Source: Serratia marcescens
GTDB lineage: Bacteria > Pseudomonadota > Gammaproteobacteria > Enterobacterales > Enterobacteriaceae
NCBI RefSeq assembly: GCF_001902635.1
Contig: NZ_MJAO01000005.1
Coordinates: 62,001-126,000, forward strand
Direction: 5' to 3'
Length of the DNA stretch: 64,000 nucleotides
A model generated the notes under the pieces. That model made no database searches and was not told the origin of the DNA. It saw only the letters and a list, made by a program, of their open reading frames with translations. The first letter of the stretch is position 1, and every line of letters begins with the position of its first letter. This document shows positions 42,724-56,727 of this stretch, in pieces. The position numbers and the translations under genes are program-made.

Positions 42724-42846
42724 TACCCGTCATACTTGAAACTGCCGCCGTGTTGGCTGCGTAAGTGCCCCCTGTCACTTAGTGTACTAAGCTCCAGGGG
42801 ATTGACTTACTTGCCGCCTTGCCGCAGTTCCAATTATTTAGGGTAT
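42723..42846. repeat. ERIC element
   Basis: 124 bp, beginning ATACCCGTCATACTTGAAAC and ending CCAATTATTTAGGGTAT. The core GTCACTTAGTGTACTAAGCTCCAGGGGATT is cited here in parts: GTCACTTAGTGTACTAAGCT and CCAGGGGATT match the ERIC central palindrome. It lies in the convergent space between the transporter and leuD, like the copy at 25881. Confidence 0.9.
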
Positions 42847-42856
42847 TCGCCGATGA

Positions 42857-43459
42857 TCAGTTCAAAAACGCCGGCTGTTGCGCTTCGTAGCGGGAGATGT
42901 CCGCTTCGTGCTGCAGCGTCAGGCCGATGCTGTCCAGCCCGTTGATCATGCAGTGGCGGCGGAAGCTGTCGATTTCGAACGGATAGCTTTTGCCGCCGGC
43001 GTTGACCGTCTGGTTCTCCAGATCCACCACGAACTCCGTCCCCTCGTTGGCGTCCACCAGCTTGAACAGCGCATCCACCTGCTGCTCGCTCAGCGTCACC
43101 GGCAACAGCTGGTTGTTGAACGAGTTACCGTAGAAGATATCGGCGAAGCTCGGCGCGATCACCACTTTGAACCCGTAATCGGTCAGCGCCCAGGGCGCGT
43201 GTTCGCGCGAGGAGCCGCAACCGAAGTTCTCTCTCGCCAACAGGATGCTGGCGCCTTTATAGCGCGGTTTGTTCAGCACGAACTCCGGGTTCGGCTGTTG
43301 GCCGGCGTCGTCGAGAAAGCGCCAGTCGTTGAACAGGTGCTGGCCGAAACCGGTACGGGTGACCTTCTGTAAAAACTGCTTGGGAATAATGGCGTCGGTG
43401 TCGACGTTAGCCGCATCCAAAGGCACCACTAAGCCGGTATGTTGAGTAAATTTAGCCAC
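42857..43459 (-). CDS. leuD: 3-isopropylmalate dehydratase small subunit
   Basis: 200 residues from a GTG start with AAGGGG upstream. It forms the swivel domain of isopropylmalate isomerase, with the conserved [15 protein letters not shown]. It works with LeuC to convert 2- to 3-isopropylmalate. Last gene of leuABCD. Confidence 0.97.
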   Translation of the reverse strand: MAKFTQHTGLVVPLDAANVDTDAIIPKQFLQKVTRTGFGQHLFNDWRFLDDAGQQPNPEFVLNKPRYKGASILLARENFGCGSSREHAPWALTDYGFKVVIAPSFADIFYGNSFNNQLLPVTLSEQQVDALFKLVDANEGTEFVVDLENQTVNAGGKSYPFEIDSFRRHCMINGLDSIGLTLQHEADISRYEAQQPAFLN

Positions 43460-43468
43460 GTTAGCCCC

Positions 43469-47539
<4,071 letters not shown>

Positions 47540-47576
47540 CGGGGCGTTCCTTATCGTGTTGATTTCACGCTAAGCG

Positions 47577-47613
47577 GGCAAAAAAAAACCCGCGCAGTAG
47601 CGCGGGTTTTTTA
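47577..47613 (-). terminator. leuABCD attenuator terminator
   Basis: On the reverse strand CCCGCGC-TACT-GCGCGGG is followed by nine T. It lies between leuL and leuA. A T run also flanks the stem on the other strand. Confidence 0.88.
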
Positions 47614-47629
47614 TGGGTGATCGGCTGAG

Positions 47630-47713
47630 TCAGCTCCGAACCTCGCCCACAGGCATACCGCGCAAACAAGATGCGTTGAGTAGTAGGCCTAGTAGACGGT
47701 GAGTACGGATCAT
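47630..47713 (-). CDS. leuL: leuABCD operon leader peptide LeuL
   Basis: 27 codons starting ATG ATC CGT. The peptide MIRTHRLLGLLLNASCLRGM continues to a stop at 47630. Five leucine codons occur in six positions (CTA CTA GGC CTA CTA CTC), four of them the rare CTA, as in the E. coli leader. Stalling there under leucine shortage would relieve termination before leuA. Confidence 0.9.
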   Translation of the reverse strand: MIRTHRLLGLLLNASCLRGMPVGEVRS

Positions 47714-47752
47714 AATGGTTCAGCTTCTCTTAAATTTGGGTGTCTGCCTAAT

Positions 47753-47781
47753 TTGATACGTGATTGGTTTGGCGATGTCAA
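47753..47781 (-). promoter_or_regulatory. leuLABCD promoter
   Basis: On the reverse strand TTGACA (47776-47781) and TATCAA (47753-47758) are spaced by 17 bp, placing the transcript start about 33 bp before leuL. Confidence 0.75.
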
Positions 47782-48413
47782 CACCTGATTGAATGCGGGG
47801 GTAATGCATCGGTTAATCGGTCAAACAGAGGATTGTTCGGTAGAAAAGCGGCGCCTTGGAGAAAAAACGGGGCCGGTTTGCGCGCTGCTTAGCATAAACG
47901 AATCGAATATAGGCTGCGCTAATTGCTTCTGGATTTCGTTGAGTTAAAATTTGTGATGGAAAAATAAGGGAGGGAAGCCACGAATCTTGAGTGAAATAAC
48001 ATTTTCAAAACAAATGGTTTAAATGCAATACATGTGTCTAATCTATTGTTTTGGTCATAATATAACAAATAATGCGCTTTTACGCTCGATGAGCGGTATT
48101 TTTCGATGGTTTGATTGCTAGTGATGTGTTTTCATAGTCTGTCTTATACAGAGTGGCTATGTTGTTTAATTGTATTAATCATTGTTGATACCCAATTATT
48201 AGTACCACCCAGGTGGCATTCTTCCCGTTGACGGCAGAAGCTACTGACATGTATTCCATATACGACTTATATCGTGTCGATAATGCGCGGTTTTTTATCG
48301 GCTGACTACGGATAATGGCAGATTTTGTCGTGCAAAGATAAGGCAATGCGGCGTTTCATTGTTTGTCGAGCATAAGGATAAGACTATCTACACAGGATTT
48401 AGTGGAGTGAAAT
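47782..48413. other. leu-leuO intergenic region, AT-rich, no gene seen
   Basis: About 630 bp, clearly more AT-rich than its neighbours, between the divergent leu operon and leuO. In E. coli and Salmonella this region carries H-NS nucleation and LeuO sites that silence leuO. I see AT tracts (for example around 48015-48075) and a small palindrome CCACC-CA-GGTGG at 48208-48219, but cannot assign sites. Confidence 0.5.
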
Positions 48414-49361
48414 ATGGCCGAATATGATTCAGAGATCGCCACGGTTAAAGAACCGGCGGACATTCATTTGCGCAGCGTCGATCTTAATTTACTGACGGTG
48501 TTTGATGCGGTAATGCAAATGCAAAATATTACGCGAGCCGCTAATTCATTAGGGATGTCGCAGCCGGCGGTAAGCAACGCGGTAGCGCGCCTGAAGGTGA
48601 TGTTCAACGACGAGCTGTTCGTGCGCTGCGGGCGCGGGATCCAGCCTACAGTGCGCGCAAGGCAGCTGTTCGGGCCGGTGCGGCAGGCGCTGCAGCTGGT
48701 ACAAAATGAGTTGCCGGGCGCCGAGTTTGAACCGCTGACCAGTACGCGGGCATTCTCTCTGTCCCTGTGCAGCCCGCTCGATTTGCGCCTGGGTGCCGGG
48801 ATAATCAATCACGTCAAACAGATCGCGCCGCAGCTTAATTTGCAAATAAAGTCATACATTAACAATAATATCGAACATCAATTACGATATCAGGACGTCG
48901 AGTTTGTCATCGGTTACAGTCGTTTCGAATCGGCGGAGTTTCGCAGCCTGGCGATGTTTGACGACCAATTAGTGTTGGCGGCCGCGCAAGTGCACCCGAG
49001 AATTGGCGAGGAAGCGATGCCAGAACAAATGTTGGCCGAGCAACACGCCGCGGTTTCCCTGGAAAGTTTCGGGTCGTTCAGTAAACCTTTTTATTTAGAG
49101 GAGCCGATGCTGCGCGCTGTGACGCAACAGTGCACGGATCTCTACAGCGTGCTGAATATGGTATCGCAAACGGACATGGTGGCGATTGCGCCGGCCTGGT
49201 TGGTGCGGCAACAGAAGGACGCCTTGAAAATAAAGGCGGTTCCTTTATGCGCCAACGACAATAAGGCCATCTGTTATCTCTCCTGGCATGAATCGTCTGA
49301 ACGGGATAAGGGGCACCAGTGGATGAAGTCTGTCCTGATTGAGGCTGGCAACCCAACGTAA
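48414..49361 (+). CDS. leuO: LysR-type global regulator LeuO
   Basis: 315 residues. The N-terminal helix-turn-helix region reads NITRAANSLGMSQPAVSNAV, and VARLKVMFNDELFVR follows, nearly identical to E. coli LeuO; the effector domain (about 110-310) is more diverged but keeps EHQLRYQ and YLSWHES. LeuO antagonises H-NS and activates silenced loci. The start has GGAG 6 bases upstream. It is divergent from leuLABCD as in E. coli. Confidence 0.95.
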   Translation: MAEYDSEIATVKEPADIHLRSVDLNLLTVFDAVMQMQNITRAANSLGMSQPAVSNAVARLKVMFNDELFVRCGRGIQPTVRARQLFGPVRQALQLVQNELPGAEFEPLTSTRAFSLSLCSPLDLRLGAGIINHVKQIAPQLNLQIKSYINNNIEHQLRYQDVEFVIGYSRFESAEFRSLAMFDDQLVLAAAQVHPRIGEEAMPEQMLAEQHAAVSLESFGSFSKPFYLEEPMLRAVTQQCTDLYSVLNMVSQTDMVAIAPAWLVRQQKDALKIKAVPLCANDNKAICYLSWHESSERDKGHQWMKSVLIEAGNPT

Positions 49362-49825
49362 AGCGATAAATAAACCTGGTTGAAAAAAGATAATATTAAA
49401 TGAGCGTTTTGCCTCATGATAAAAACTAAGAATTATCTGTGTTTTTATTAAGATATTTCTTGGTTTTACGGCGATAAAATAACTTATTTTCAGGATGGGT
49501 TTGTTCGTTTATCAAAAATAATTAATATGAATTAATATTCTGACTTTCCCGCTTTGGCTGGTATTTTAAACTAACTTGATGCGGCGGCCAGTATGGGCCG
49601 CATTTTATTGCCGCTACCAAACCTTTTCCCCATCGTTCTGTCCAATCCATGAGAGCGCTGAAGTTAGCCTGCGTTTGGGCTCACACTTCTACGCTGAAAT
49701 TGCTTTTCCCCCTGACTGAGAGTAGGTAGACTGCACAGAAAAAAGTTAACACGTGTAAGCTGAGATGCGTGCCGCGAGGCGCCATTCAGGCTTAACTGTT
49801 TGATTCATTTCAGGCTTAGAGCACT
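49362..49825 (+). other. Intergenic region before the acyl-CoA synthetase gene, no gene seen
   Basis: About 460 bp. The first 200 bp are AT-rich and hold a possible leuO terminator; the rest is presumed promoter of the next gene. No FadR-like operator was recognised. Confidence 0.4.
49579..49607 (+). terminator. Possible leuO terminator
   Basis: ATGCGGC and GCCGCAT form a seven-base-pair stem over an 11-base loop, followed by TTTTATT. It lies 218 bp beyond the leuO stop, farther than usual. Confidence 0.45.
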
Positions 49826-51634
49826 ATGATCAATAATCTGCTGCAATACCATTTGATCCATCGTATACAGCATCAAATTACCCACCGTGCCGATCGCACA
49901 GCTTTTCGCCAATGGTCGCCCAATGGCGAGTTTCAACTGACCTGGGGAGAGGCTGCCGCCCGTATTGAGCGTATCACCGCCGGGCTGTTGGCTCTGGGGG
50001 CTGAAGTGCAAGAGCGCATCGGCATTTTCGCCAATAACGCCATGGCTTGGTCGTTGGCCGACCTGGCGATTCTGTACCTGCGCGGCGTCAGTGTTCCTCT
50101 TTACTCCACCAACACGCCGGCACAAGCGGCGTTCGTCATCAATGATGCCGATATCCGCATCCTGTTCGTCGGCGAGCAGGCGCAGCTGGACGCCGCTATC
50201 GCGCTGCGCGGCGTTTGCCCGCAACTGCGCCACATCATCGTGTTTGACGAGAGCGTCGATCTGCGCGGCTGCGAGATTGCACAACACCTGAGCGCCTTCG
50301 AGCGCGCCGCCGATCCGGCGGCCTTTGCCGCCCAACGTCGGCAGCGCATCGAAGAATGTGACCTGCAGGACCTTTTCACCCTGATCTATACCTCAGGCAC
50401 CACCGGCGAACCGAAAGGGGTGATGCTGGACTACCGTAATCTGGCGGCGCAACTCTACCTGCACGATGAGCGATTGACGGTCGGCGAAGAGGATGTGTCG
50501 CTCAGTTTCCTGCCGCTGTCGCACGTGTTCGAGCGCGCCTGGAGCTTCTTTGTCATGCATTCCGGCGCGCAGAACGTCTTCCTGCCGAATACCGACTGGG
50601 TGCGGGAAGCGATGGGGCAGGTGTGCCCGACGCTGATGTGCGCGGTGCCGCGTTTCTACGAGAAGATCTTCAGTGCGGTACATGAAAAAGTGGCGCGCGC
50701 TCCCTGGCTGCGCCGCGCACTGTTTCACTGGGCGATCGTCTGCGGTGAGCGTAAGTTCCTGCAGGAACGTGCCGGCAAGCCGTTGGGCAAACTGTTTGAG
50801 CTCTCCCACCGCTGGGCCGATAAACTGGTGTTGAGCAAGCTGCGCGGCATCCTCGGCGGTCGGGTGCGCTTCCTGCCGGCGGCGGGCGCCAAGCTGGATG
50901 ACAATGTGATCCTGTTTTTCCAGGCGATGGGCGTCAACATCAAGTATGGCTATGGCATGACCGAAACCTGTGCGACCGTGTCTTGCTGGGAAGAGGGGGA
51001 TTTCCGTTTCGGCTCCATCGGCAAACCGCTGCCGGAGGTGGAGGTGCGCATTGGCGAGGAAAATGAAATCCAGGTGCGCGGGCCGATCGTGATGCGCGGC
51101 TATTTCAACAAGCCGTTGGAAACCGCCGCGACCTTTACCGAAGACGGCTGGTTGAAAACCGGCGACGCCGGTGCGGTCGATGAAGAAGGCAATCTGTTCA
51201 TCACCGAACGCCTGAAGGATTTGATGAAAACCTCCGGCGGCAAATACATCGCGCCGCAGATGCTGGAAGGCACGCTGGCGCAGGACCGCTTTATCGAGCA
51301 GGTGGCGATCATCGCCGATGCGCGCAAATTCGTTTCCGCGCTGATCGTGCCGTGTTTCGAGTCACTGGAAGAGTATGCGAAGTCTGCCAATCTGAAATAC
51401 CAGGATCGCCTGGAGCTGCTGCGCAACGGCCAGATCATCGAGATGTTCGAAAAACGCCTGCGCGAGATGCAAAAGGAACTGGCGCGCTTCGAACAGGTGA
51501 AGAAGTTCACCCTGCTGCCGGCGGCCTTTTCCATGGAGCTGGGGGAGTTGACGCCAACGCTGAAGCTGCGCCGCAAAGTGATCCTGCAGCGCTATCAGCA
51601 CGAAATCGATTCGATGTATCAAGAACAGGCCTGA
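49826..51634 (+). CDS. Long-chain acyl-CoA synthetase, AMP-forming (FAA1/COG1022 type)
   Basis: 602 residues of the ANL superfamily. The P-loop-like motif is YTSGTTGEPKG (188-198), the adenylate motif YGYGMTET (374-381), and the hinge motif DGWLKTGD near residue 445. SGGKYIAPQMLE marks the C-terminal lid. It belongs to the eukaryote-like long-chain group rather than to FadD proper, and is expected to activate free fatty acids to acyl-CoA at the membrane; chain length is not readable. It lies alone between leuO and ilvIH, where E. coli has no such gene. Confidence 0.88.
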   Translation: MINNLLQYHLIHRIQHQITHRADRTAFRQWSPNGEFQLTWGEAAARIERITAGLLALGAEVQERIGIFANNAMAWSLADLAILYLRGVSVPLYSTNTPAQAAFVINDADIRILFVGEQAQLDAAIALRGVCPQLRHIIVFDESVDLRGCEIAQHLSAFERAADPAAFAAQRRQRIEECDLQDLFTLIYTSGTTGEPKGVMLDYRNLAAQLYLHDERLTVGEEDVSLSFLPLSHVFERAWSFFVMHSGAQNVFLPNTDWVREAMGQVCPTLMCAVPRFYEKIFSAVHEKVARAPWLRRALFHWAIVCGERKFLQERAGKPLGKLFELSHRWADKLVLSKLRGILGGRVRFLPAAGAKLDDNVILFFQAMGVNIKYGYGMTETCATVSCWEEGDFRFGSIGKPLPEVEVRIGEENEIQVRGPIVMRGYFNKPLETAATFTEDGWLKTGDAGAVDEEGNLFITERLKDLMKTSGGKYIAPQMLEGTLAQDRFIEQVAIIADARKFVSALIVPCFESLEEYAKSANLKYQDRLELLRNGQIIEMFEKRLREMQKELARFEQVKKFTLLPAAFSMELGELTPTLKLRRKVILQRYQHEIDSMYQEQA

Positions 51635-51950
51635 CCCTCACGCCGGGCCGTACGCCCGGCGAAAAAAACGGCATATTCTCCGCCTGATTTAGTTCTGTAA
51701 TTTTCCTCCTGTTCGAAACAATGCCTAGCCTGATAACCTCAGGGCTAGCGCATTGTTTTTATAAAACCGTAATCTCCAGCCGCTTGGCAATAACCCCGCC
51801 GCCGTTAAGCCATTTTGCCGTTTGCCTGCCCCATATTCTGACGTTATGTTAATTCGACAGAGACAACCCATAAAAACTTTGGGGCATTGCCCCGCAGCGG
51901 GCGCTACGTTCCGGCGCCAGAGAAGAATAAGCAAGCCTGGAGGCAAACCC
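51635..51950 (+). other. ilvIH upstream region with candidate promoter
   Basis: No gene seen. TTGCCT at 51822-51827 and TATGTT at 51845-51850 are 17 bp apart and could be the ilvIH promoter, leaving a leader of roughly 95 nt. In E. coli this region binds Lrp; I could not place Lrp sites. A hairpin at 51641-51661 has no following T run. Confidence 0.4.
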
Positions 51951-53669
51951 ATGGAGATGTTGTCAGGAGCCGAGATGGTCGTCCGATCGCTGATCGATCA
52001 GGGCGTTAAACATGTATTCGGCTACCCCGGCGGGGCGGTGCTCGATATCTACGACGCCCTGCATACGGTAGGAGGGATCGATCATATTCTGGTGCGCCAT
52101 GAGCAGGGGGCGGTGCATATGGCCGATGGCTACGCGCGCGCCACCGGCGAAGTGGGCGTGGTGCTGGTGACGTCAGGCCCTGGCGCCACCAACGCCATTA
52201 CCGGTATCGCCACCGCCTATATGGACTCGATCCCGATGGTGGTGCTGTCGGGGCAGGTACCCAGCTCGCTGATCGGCTACGACGCCTTCCAGGAGTGCGA
52301 TATGGTGGGGATTTCGCGTCCGGTGGTGAAACACAGTTTCCTGGTGAAACGCACTGAAGACATCCCGGCGGTGTTGAAGAAGGCGTTCTACCTGGCCTCT
52401 AGCGGCCGCCCCGGCCCGGTGGTGATCGATCTACCTAAAGACATCGTCGGCCCGGCGGTACGGATGCCTTATGCCTATCCGCAGGACGTGACCATGCGTT
52501 CTTATAACCCGACGGTGCAGGGCCACCGCGGGCAGATCAAACGCGCACTGCAAACCATTTTGGCGGCCAAAAAACCGGTGATGTACGTCGGCGGCGGCGC
52601 GATCAACGCCGGCTGCGAGGCCGAACTGCTGGCATTGGCGGAGCAGTTGAGCCTGCCGGTGACCAGCAGCCTGATGGGGCTGGGCGCTTTCCCCGGCACC
52701 CATCGCCAGAGCGTCGGCATGCTCGGCATGCACGGCACCTATGAAGCCAACAAAACCATGCACCATGCCGACGTGATTTTCGCCGTCGGCGTGCGTTTCG
52801 ACGATCGCACCACCAATAACCTGGCCAAATACTGCCCGGACGCCACCGTGCTGCACATCGATATCGACCCGACCTCGATCTCCAAAACGGTGGACGCCGA
52901 TATTCCGATCGTCGGCGACGCCAAGCAGGTGCTGGTGCAGATGCTGGAGCTTCTGGTGCAGGACGATAAAGCGCAGGATCACGATGCGCTGCGCGACTGG
53001 TGGCAGTCTATCGAGCAGTGGCGCGCCCGCGATTGCCTGGGTTACGACAAAAACAGCGGTACCATCAAGCCGCAGGCGGTGATCGAAACCCTGCATCGCC
53101 TGACCAAAGGCGACGCCTATGTGACCTCGGACGTGGGCCAGCACCAGATGTTCGCCGCGCTCTATTATCCGTTCGACAAACCGCGCCGCTGGATCAACTC
53201 CGGGGGCCTCGGCACCATGGGCTTCGGCCTGCCGGCGGCATTGGGCGTCAAGCTGGCGCTGCCGGAGGAAACCGTGGTGTGCGTGACCGGCGATGGCAGC
53301 ATTCAGATGAATATTCAGGAGCTGTCCACCGCACTGCAATACAACCTGCCGGTGGTAGTGGTGAACCTCAACAACCGCTATTTAGGCATGGTGAAGCAGT
53401 GGCAGGACATGATTTATTCCGGCCGCCATTCGCAGTCCTACATGGATTCGCTGCCGGACTTTGTCAAACTGGCTGAGGCTTATGGCCATGTCGGCATCGC
53501 CATCCGCACGCCGGATGAGCTGGAGAGCAAGCTGGCGCAGGCGCTGGCAGAAAAAGAGCGACTGGTGTTCGTCGACGTGACCGTCGATGAAACCGAACAT
53601 GTTTACCCGATGCAGATCCGCGGCGGAAGCATGGACGAAATGTGGCTTAGCAAAACGGAGAGGACCTGA
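51951..53669 (+). CDS. ilvI: Acetolactate synthase III, large catalytic subunit
   Basis: 572 residues from the ATG at 51951, which has TGGAGG seven bases upstream and matches the E. coli N-terminus [20 protein letters not shown]; the frame is open much further upstream but that part is not conserved. The ThDP-activating glutamate is E51 (VRHEQG), and the ThDP motif [14 protein letters not shown] lies near residue 447. It duplicates the reaction of IlvB with different regulation. Confidence 0.97.
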   Translation: MEMLSGAEMVVRSLIDQGVKHVFGYPGGAVLDIYDALHTVGGIDHILVRHEQGAVHMADGYARATGEVGVVLVTSGPGATNAITGIATAYMDSIPMVVLSGQVPSSLIGYDAFQECDMVGISRPVVKHSFLVKRTEDIPAVLKKAFYLASSGRPGPVVIDLPKDIVGPAVRMPYAYPQDVTMRSYNPTVQGHRGQIKRALQTILAAKKPVMYVGGGAINAGCEAELLALAEQLSLPVTSSLMGLGAFPGTHRQSVGMLGMHGTYEANKTMHHADVIFAVGVRFDDRTTNNLAKYCPDATVLHIDIDPTSISKTVDADIPIVGDAKQVLVQMLELLVQDDKAQDHDALRDWWQSIEQWRARDCLGYDKNSGTIKPQAVIETLHRLTKGDAYVTSDVGQHQMFAALYYPFDKPRRWINSGGLGTMGFGLPAALGVKLALPEETVVCVTGDGSIQMNIQELSTALQYNLPVVVVNLNNRYLGMVKQWQDMIYSGRHSQSYMDSLPDFVKLAEAYGHVGIAIRTPDELESKLAQALAEKERLVFVDVTVDETEHVYPMQIRGGSMDEMWLSKTERT

Positions 53670-53671
53670 TC

Positions 53672-54163
53672 ATGCGCCGTATTTTATCTGTCTTGCTGGA
53701 AAACGAATCCGGCGCCTTATCACGCGTGGTCGGGTTGTTCTCCCAGCGCGGTTATAACATCGAGAGCCTGACGGTGGCGCCGACCGACGATCCGACGCTG
53801 TCGCGCATGACTATCCAGACCGTCGGCGACGAGAAAGTGCTGGAGCAGATCGAAAAGCAGTTGCACAAGCTGGTGGACGTGCTGCGCGTCAGCGAACTGG
53901 TGCAGGGCGCCCACGTCGAGCGCGAGATCATGTTGGTGAAGCTGCAGGCCAGCGGCTACGGCCGTGAAGAGGTGAAGCGCTGCGCCGATATTTTCCGCGG
54001 CCAAATCGTCGACGTGACGGCGACGCTGTACACGGTGCAATTGGCCGGCACCAGCGACAAGTTGGACGCCTTTCTGAGCGCGGTGCGCGAGGTGGCAGAG
54101 ATCGTGGAAGTGGCGCGTTCCGGCGTGGTCGGCGTATCGCGCGGCGACAAAATTATGCGCTGA
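53672..54163 (+). CDS. ilvH: Acetolactate synthase III, small regulatory subunit
   Basis: 163 residues, the long small-subunit type with an N-terminal ACT domain ([20 protein letters not shown]) that binds valine and a C-terminal ACT-like domain. Starts 2 bp after the ilvI stop, with GGAGAGG upstream. Confidence 0.97.
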   Translation: MRRILSVLLENESGALSRVVGLFSQRGYNIESLTVAPTDDPTLSRMTIQTVGDEKVLEQIEKQLHKLVDVLRVSELVQGAHVEREIMLVKLQASGYGREEVKRCADIFRGQIVDVTATLYTVQLAGTSDKLDAFLSAVREVAEIVEVARSGVVGVSRGDKIMR

Positions 54164-54187
54164 GCGCGGTCTGGCGGCGAATAATCG

Positions 54188-54217
54188 GGGCGCAGCGTGG
54201 CTGCGCCCTTTGTTTTT
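54188..54217 (+). terminator. Rho-independent terminator of ilvIH
   Basis: GGGCGCAGC-GTG-GCTGCGCCC, a nine-base-pair perfect stem, followed by TTTGTTTTT. Confidence 0.85.
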
Positions 54218-54380
54218 CGGCATTTTTTGCCCGATTGCTGGCACCTTTCGGCAAAAGCGGTTGCTAGGCAGTGTTTTCTGCTGTTAGATCGCAGAGGCTG
54301 GATTGAATAACCGCACGGGATGTCATGGTTAATCCGAGCACAGCCTTCACTTCTATTTTCAGCGTCATTAAGGGGTTAAT

Positions 54381-55385
54381 GTGAAACTGGATGAAATCGC
54401 GCGTCTCGCGGGCGTTTCGCGCACGACGGCCAGTTACGTCATCAACGGCAAGGCGAAGCAGTATCGTGTCAGCGATAAAACCGTCGAGAAAGTGATGGCC
54501 GTGGTCAGGGAGCATAACTATCACCCGAATGCCGTCGCGGCGGGGCTACGCGCCGGGCGCACCCGCTCTATCGGTCTGGTGATACCGGATCTGGAAAATA
54601 CCAGCTATACCCGCATCGCCAACTACCTGGAACGCCAGGCGCGCCAGCGTGGCTACCAATTGCTGATCGCCTGTTCCGAAGATCAGCCGGACAACGAGAT
54701 GCGCTGCATCGAGCACCTGCTGCAGCGCCAGGTGGACGCCATCATCGTTTCCACCGCCTTGCCGCCTGAGCACCCGTTTTATCAACGCTGGGCCAACGAT
54801 CCGTTGCCGATCATCGCGCTGGATCGCGCACTGGATCGCGAGCATTTCATCAGCGTCGTCGGGGCAGACCAGGAAGACGCCTTCGCGCTGGGGCAAGAAC
54901 TGCGCACCTTCCCGGCGGAATCGGTGCTGTATCTGGGCGCGTTGCCGGAGCTTTCGGTCAGCTTCTTGCGCGAGCAGGGCTTCCGCCAGGCCTGGCAAGA
55001 GGATCCCCGCCACGTCGATTACCTGTACGCCAACAGCTATGAGCGTGAGGCCGCCGGCGCGCTGTTTGCCGAATGGCTGAAAACGCACCCGATGCCGCAG
55101 GCGCTGTTCACCACCTCGTTCTCTTTATTGCAGGGCGTGATGGACGTAACGCTGAAGCAGTGCGGCCGGTTGCCGACCGATTTGGCGATCGCCACCTTCG
55201 GCGACCATGAACTGTTGGATTTCCTCGAGTGCCCGGTGTTGGCGGTGGCGCAGCGCCATCGCGACGTGGCCGAACGCGTGTTGGAGCTGGTGTTGGCCAG
55301 CCTGGACGAACCGCGCAAACCCAAACCGGGGCTGACGCGCATTCGCCGCAATCTGTTCCGCCGCGGCAGTCTGAGCCGCAAATAG
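54381..55385 (+). CDS. cra: Catabolite repressor/activator Cra (FruR)
   Basis: 334 residues from a GTG start with AAGGGG upstream, as in E. coli. A LacI-family helix-turn-helix ([20 protein letters not shown]) and hinge precede a periplasmic-binding-like effector domain that responds to fructose phosphates. It controls the balance of glycolysis and gluconeogenesis. Confidence 0.96.
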   Translation: MKLDEIARLAGVSRTTASYVINGKAKQYRVSDKTVEKVMAVVREHNYHPNAVAAGLRAGRTRSIGLVIPDLENTSYTRIANYLERQARQRGYQLLIACSEDQPDNEMRCIEHLLQRQVDAIIVSTALPPEHPFYQRWANDPLPIIALDRALDREHFISVVGADQEDAFALGQELRTFPAESVLYLGALPELSVSFLREQGFRQAWQEDPRHVDYLYANSYEREAAGALFAEWLKTHPMPQALFTTSFSLLQGVMDVTLKQCGRLPTDLAIATFGDHELLDFLECPVLAVAQRHRDVAERVLELVLASLDEPRKPKPGLTRIRRNLFRRGSLSRK

Positions 55386-55396
55386 TTCGCTCTACA

Positions 55397-55424
55397 GGAG
55401 CCCGCGTTGCCGGGCTCCTGCTTT
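55397..55424. terminator. Hairpin between cra and convergent alaE
   Basis: AGGAGCCCG-CGTTGC-CGGGCTCCT, nine perfect base pairs, with only a weak CTTT after it. A bidirectional terminator is plausible from position. Confidence 0.5.
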
Positions 55425-55863
55425 AGACGTAACCCGCCACTCGGAACAGCCGCCGGCAATATTCCAGGAAGTAGCCATACACCACACCCATCGCCATGGA
55501 GACCAGCGCATTGCTGGTCACCGCCGCCAGTATTTGCTGGCCGTCGGCGCCCACGCTCCACAGAATCGCGGCATAAACCGGCGACTGGAAACTGACGTAG
55601 GCCAGCAGATCGGCAAGGTTGCGCAGCAGGAACTGGCAGCGCGAGCTGCGGTGCGCCGTGCGGATAAACAGATCGCGATAGCGGCCGTAAGGCCAGGCGA
55701 TCAGGATGTTGACCGGGATTGACAGCAGGCGTGAAGAGAGGGATTGCTGGAAGCTCATGCCGGAGATCAGTACTTCAATCGCCATGCCGGCGATAAAGCA
55801 ATACACCACCAGCGCGAACGTGTCGGCAGCGGCGCTGCGCCAATGGGCGGCGGGCGAAAACAT
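55423..55863 (-). CDS. alaE: L-alanine exporter AlaE
   Basis: 146 residues, four hydrophobic segments. Similar to E. coli AlaE (YgaW) in [32 protein letters not shown] and [11 protein letters not shown], ending [12 protein letters not shown]. AlaE exports L-alanine and limits its toxic build-up. In E. coli it is at a different locus; here it sits between cra and mraZ. Confidence 0.92.
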   Translation of the reverse strand: MFSPAAHWRSAAADTFALVVYCFIAGMAIEVLISGMSFQQSLSSRLLSIPVNILIAWPYGRYRDLFIRTAHRSSRCQFLLRNLADLLAYVSFQSPVYAAILWSVGADGQQILAAVTSNALVSMAMGVVYGYFLEYCRRLFRVAGYV

Positions 55864-56636
55864 GTTTCATCTCCCCTTTGGTTAAAGTTCTGTTAAATTA
55901 TTTATTATTAGGTGTTATTTCTGGGTTTTTCTATTTATATAGTGTACTAATCTGCAATGTGTTTTTTAACTAGATTTATATTTTTATTTTTAACATTTGT
56001 TCGGTTTTTGTCCCGCAAAACCGAGGCACAGGATAGGGCGGGGAGATTAAAATCGGTGTTTTTAGATAAACCCATTAAAAACATGACGTTGCGATTTTTC
56101 ACGTCGAGTGGAGATTTTTCCCGGCAAAAATTGTGGAAAGAAAAGGTGTAAGAAAATGAAACCATAATTGTAAACAGGTATTTTGGGAATAATCTTACCA
56201 AATTGATTTAAATCGAAATTACTTATGCTCGTAATATCCGAGCCATTTATTTTTATCGCCGGTTTATCATTGGCGCGTGAATTGAAGTAAAATAGCGCGC
56301 GGCTTTACGGTGAATAACGATTGAGCGTTATTAACTCAAGGGGTTATGGCCTGATTCCGCGAACGGTTCGCCAGGCGCCGAGCCTTGGCCGGCGCGGGTC
56401 GCCAGCGGATACAGCCCTGAGATTGCCGAGCTGAAAAATGAGACATGGCTTGCAGAAGGAAGTAATGAGTTAATTAATCGCCAGTTCGTCAGGTTTTTAA
56501 TCAGATTCTTTCCGCTTAGAAAATTCTCTCCGTTTATCATGGTGTTAATTTTTAATCGTCGAATAATCAGAGTTTCTTTCGCGAGTCAGCTCCCAAAATG
56601 ACCAGAGAAATATTGCCAAAGCGCTGGCGCTCTGGC
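55864..56636. other. alaE-mraZ intergenic region, no gene supported
   Basis: About 770 bp of AT-rich DNA. It must hold the alaE promoter on the left. Short open frames on both strands (for example 56331-56540 reverse) have no recognisable product. A stem CGGTTTTTG-TCCCG-CAAAACCG near 56004 is unassigned. Confidence 0.45.
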
Positions 56637-56666
56637 TTGACAAGGTTTTCATACCCTCCGTAAACT
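56637..56666 (+). promoter_or_regulatory. Pmra, main promoter of the dcw cluster
   Basis: TTGACA at 56637-56642 and TAAACT at 56661-56666 (18-bp spacer) match the E. coli mraZ promoter closely. It drives mraZ and the division/cell-wall genes downstream. Confidence 0.8.
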
Positions 56667-56674
56667 CCATTGTG

Positions 56675-56699
56675 TGGGAATTTGTGGGGTAAAGTGGTG
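56675..56699 (+). promoter_or_regulatory. MraZ-binding repeats (autoregulatory operator)
   Basis: Three direct repeats TGGGA (56675), TGGGG (56685) and TGGTG (56695) recur every 10 bp with five-base spacers. This is the TGGGN-N5 arrangement bound by MraZ, which represses its own operon in E. coli. They lie just downstream of the predicted transcript start. Confidence 0.85.
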
Positions 56700-56727
56700 A
56701 AAACGGTCACTAAGGGGTAGCTCAGGA

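Noticed and set aside
51641-51668. Strong hairpin CGCCGGGC-CGTAC-GCCCGGCG after the acyl-CoA synthetase
   Set aside because: It is followed by A, not T, on the coding strand, so it is not a standard intrinsic terminator; kept only as a note.
55947-56201. An 84-codon reverse frame between alaE and mraZ
   Set aside because: Composition is that of random AT-rich DNA; no domain seen.
56331-56540. A 69-codon reverse frame before mraZ
   Set aside because: No ribosome site pattern, no recognisable protein, within an AT-rich promoter region.
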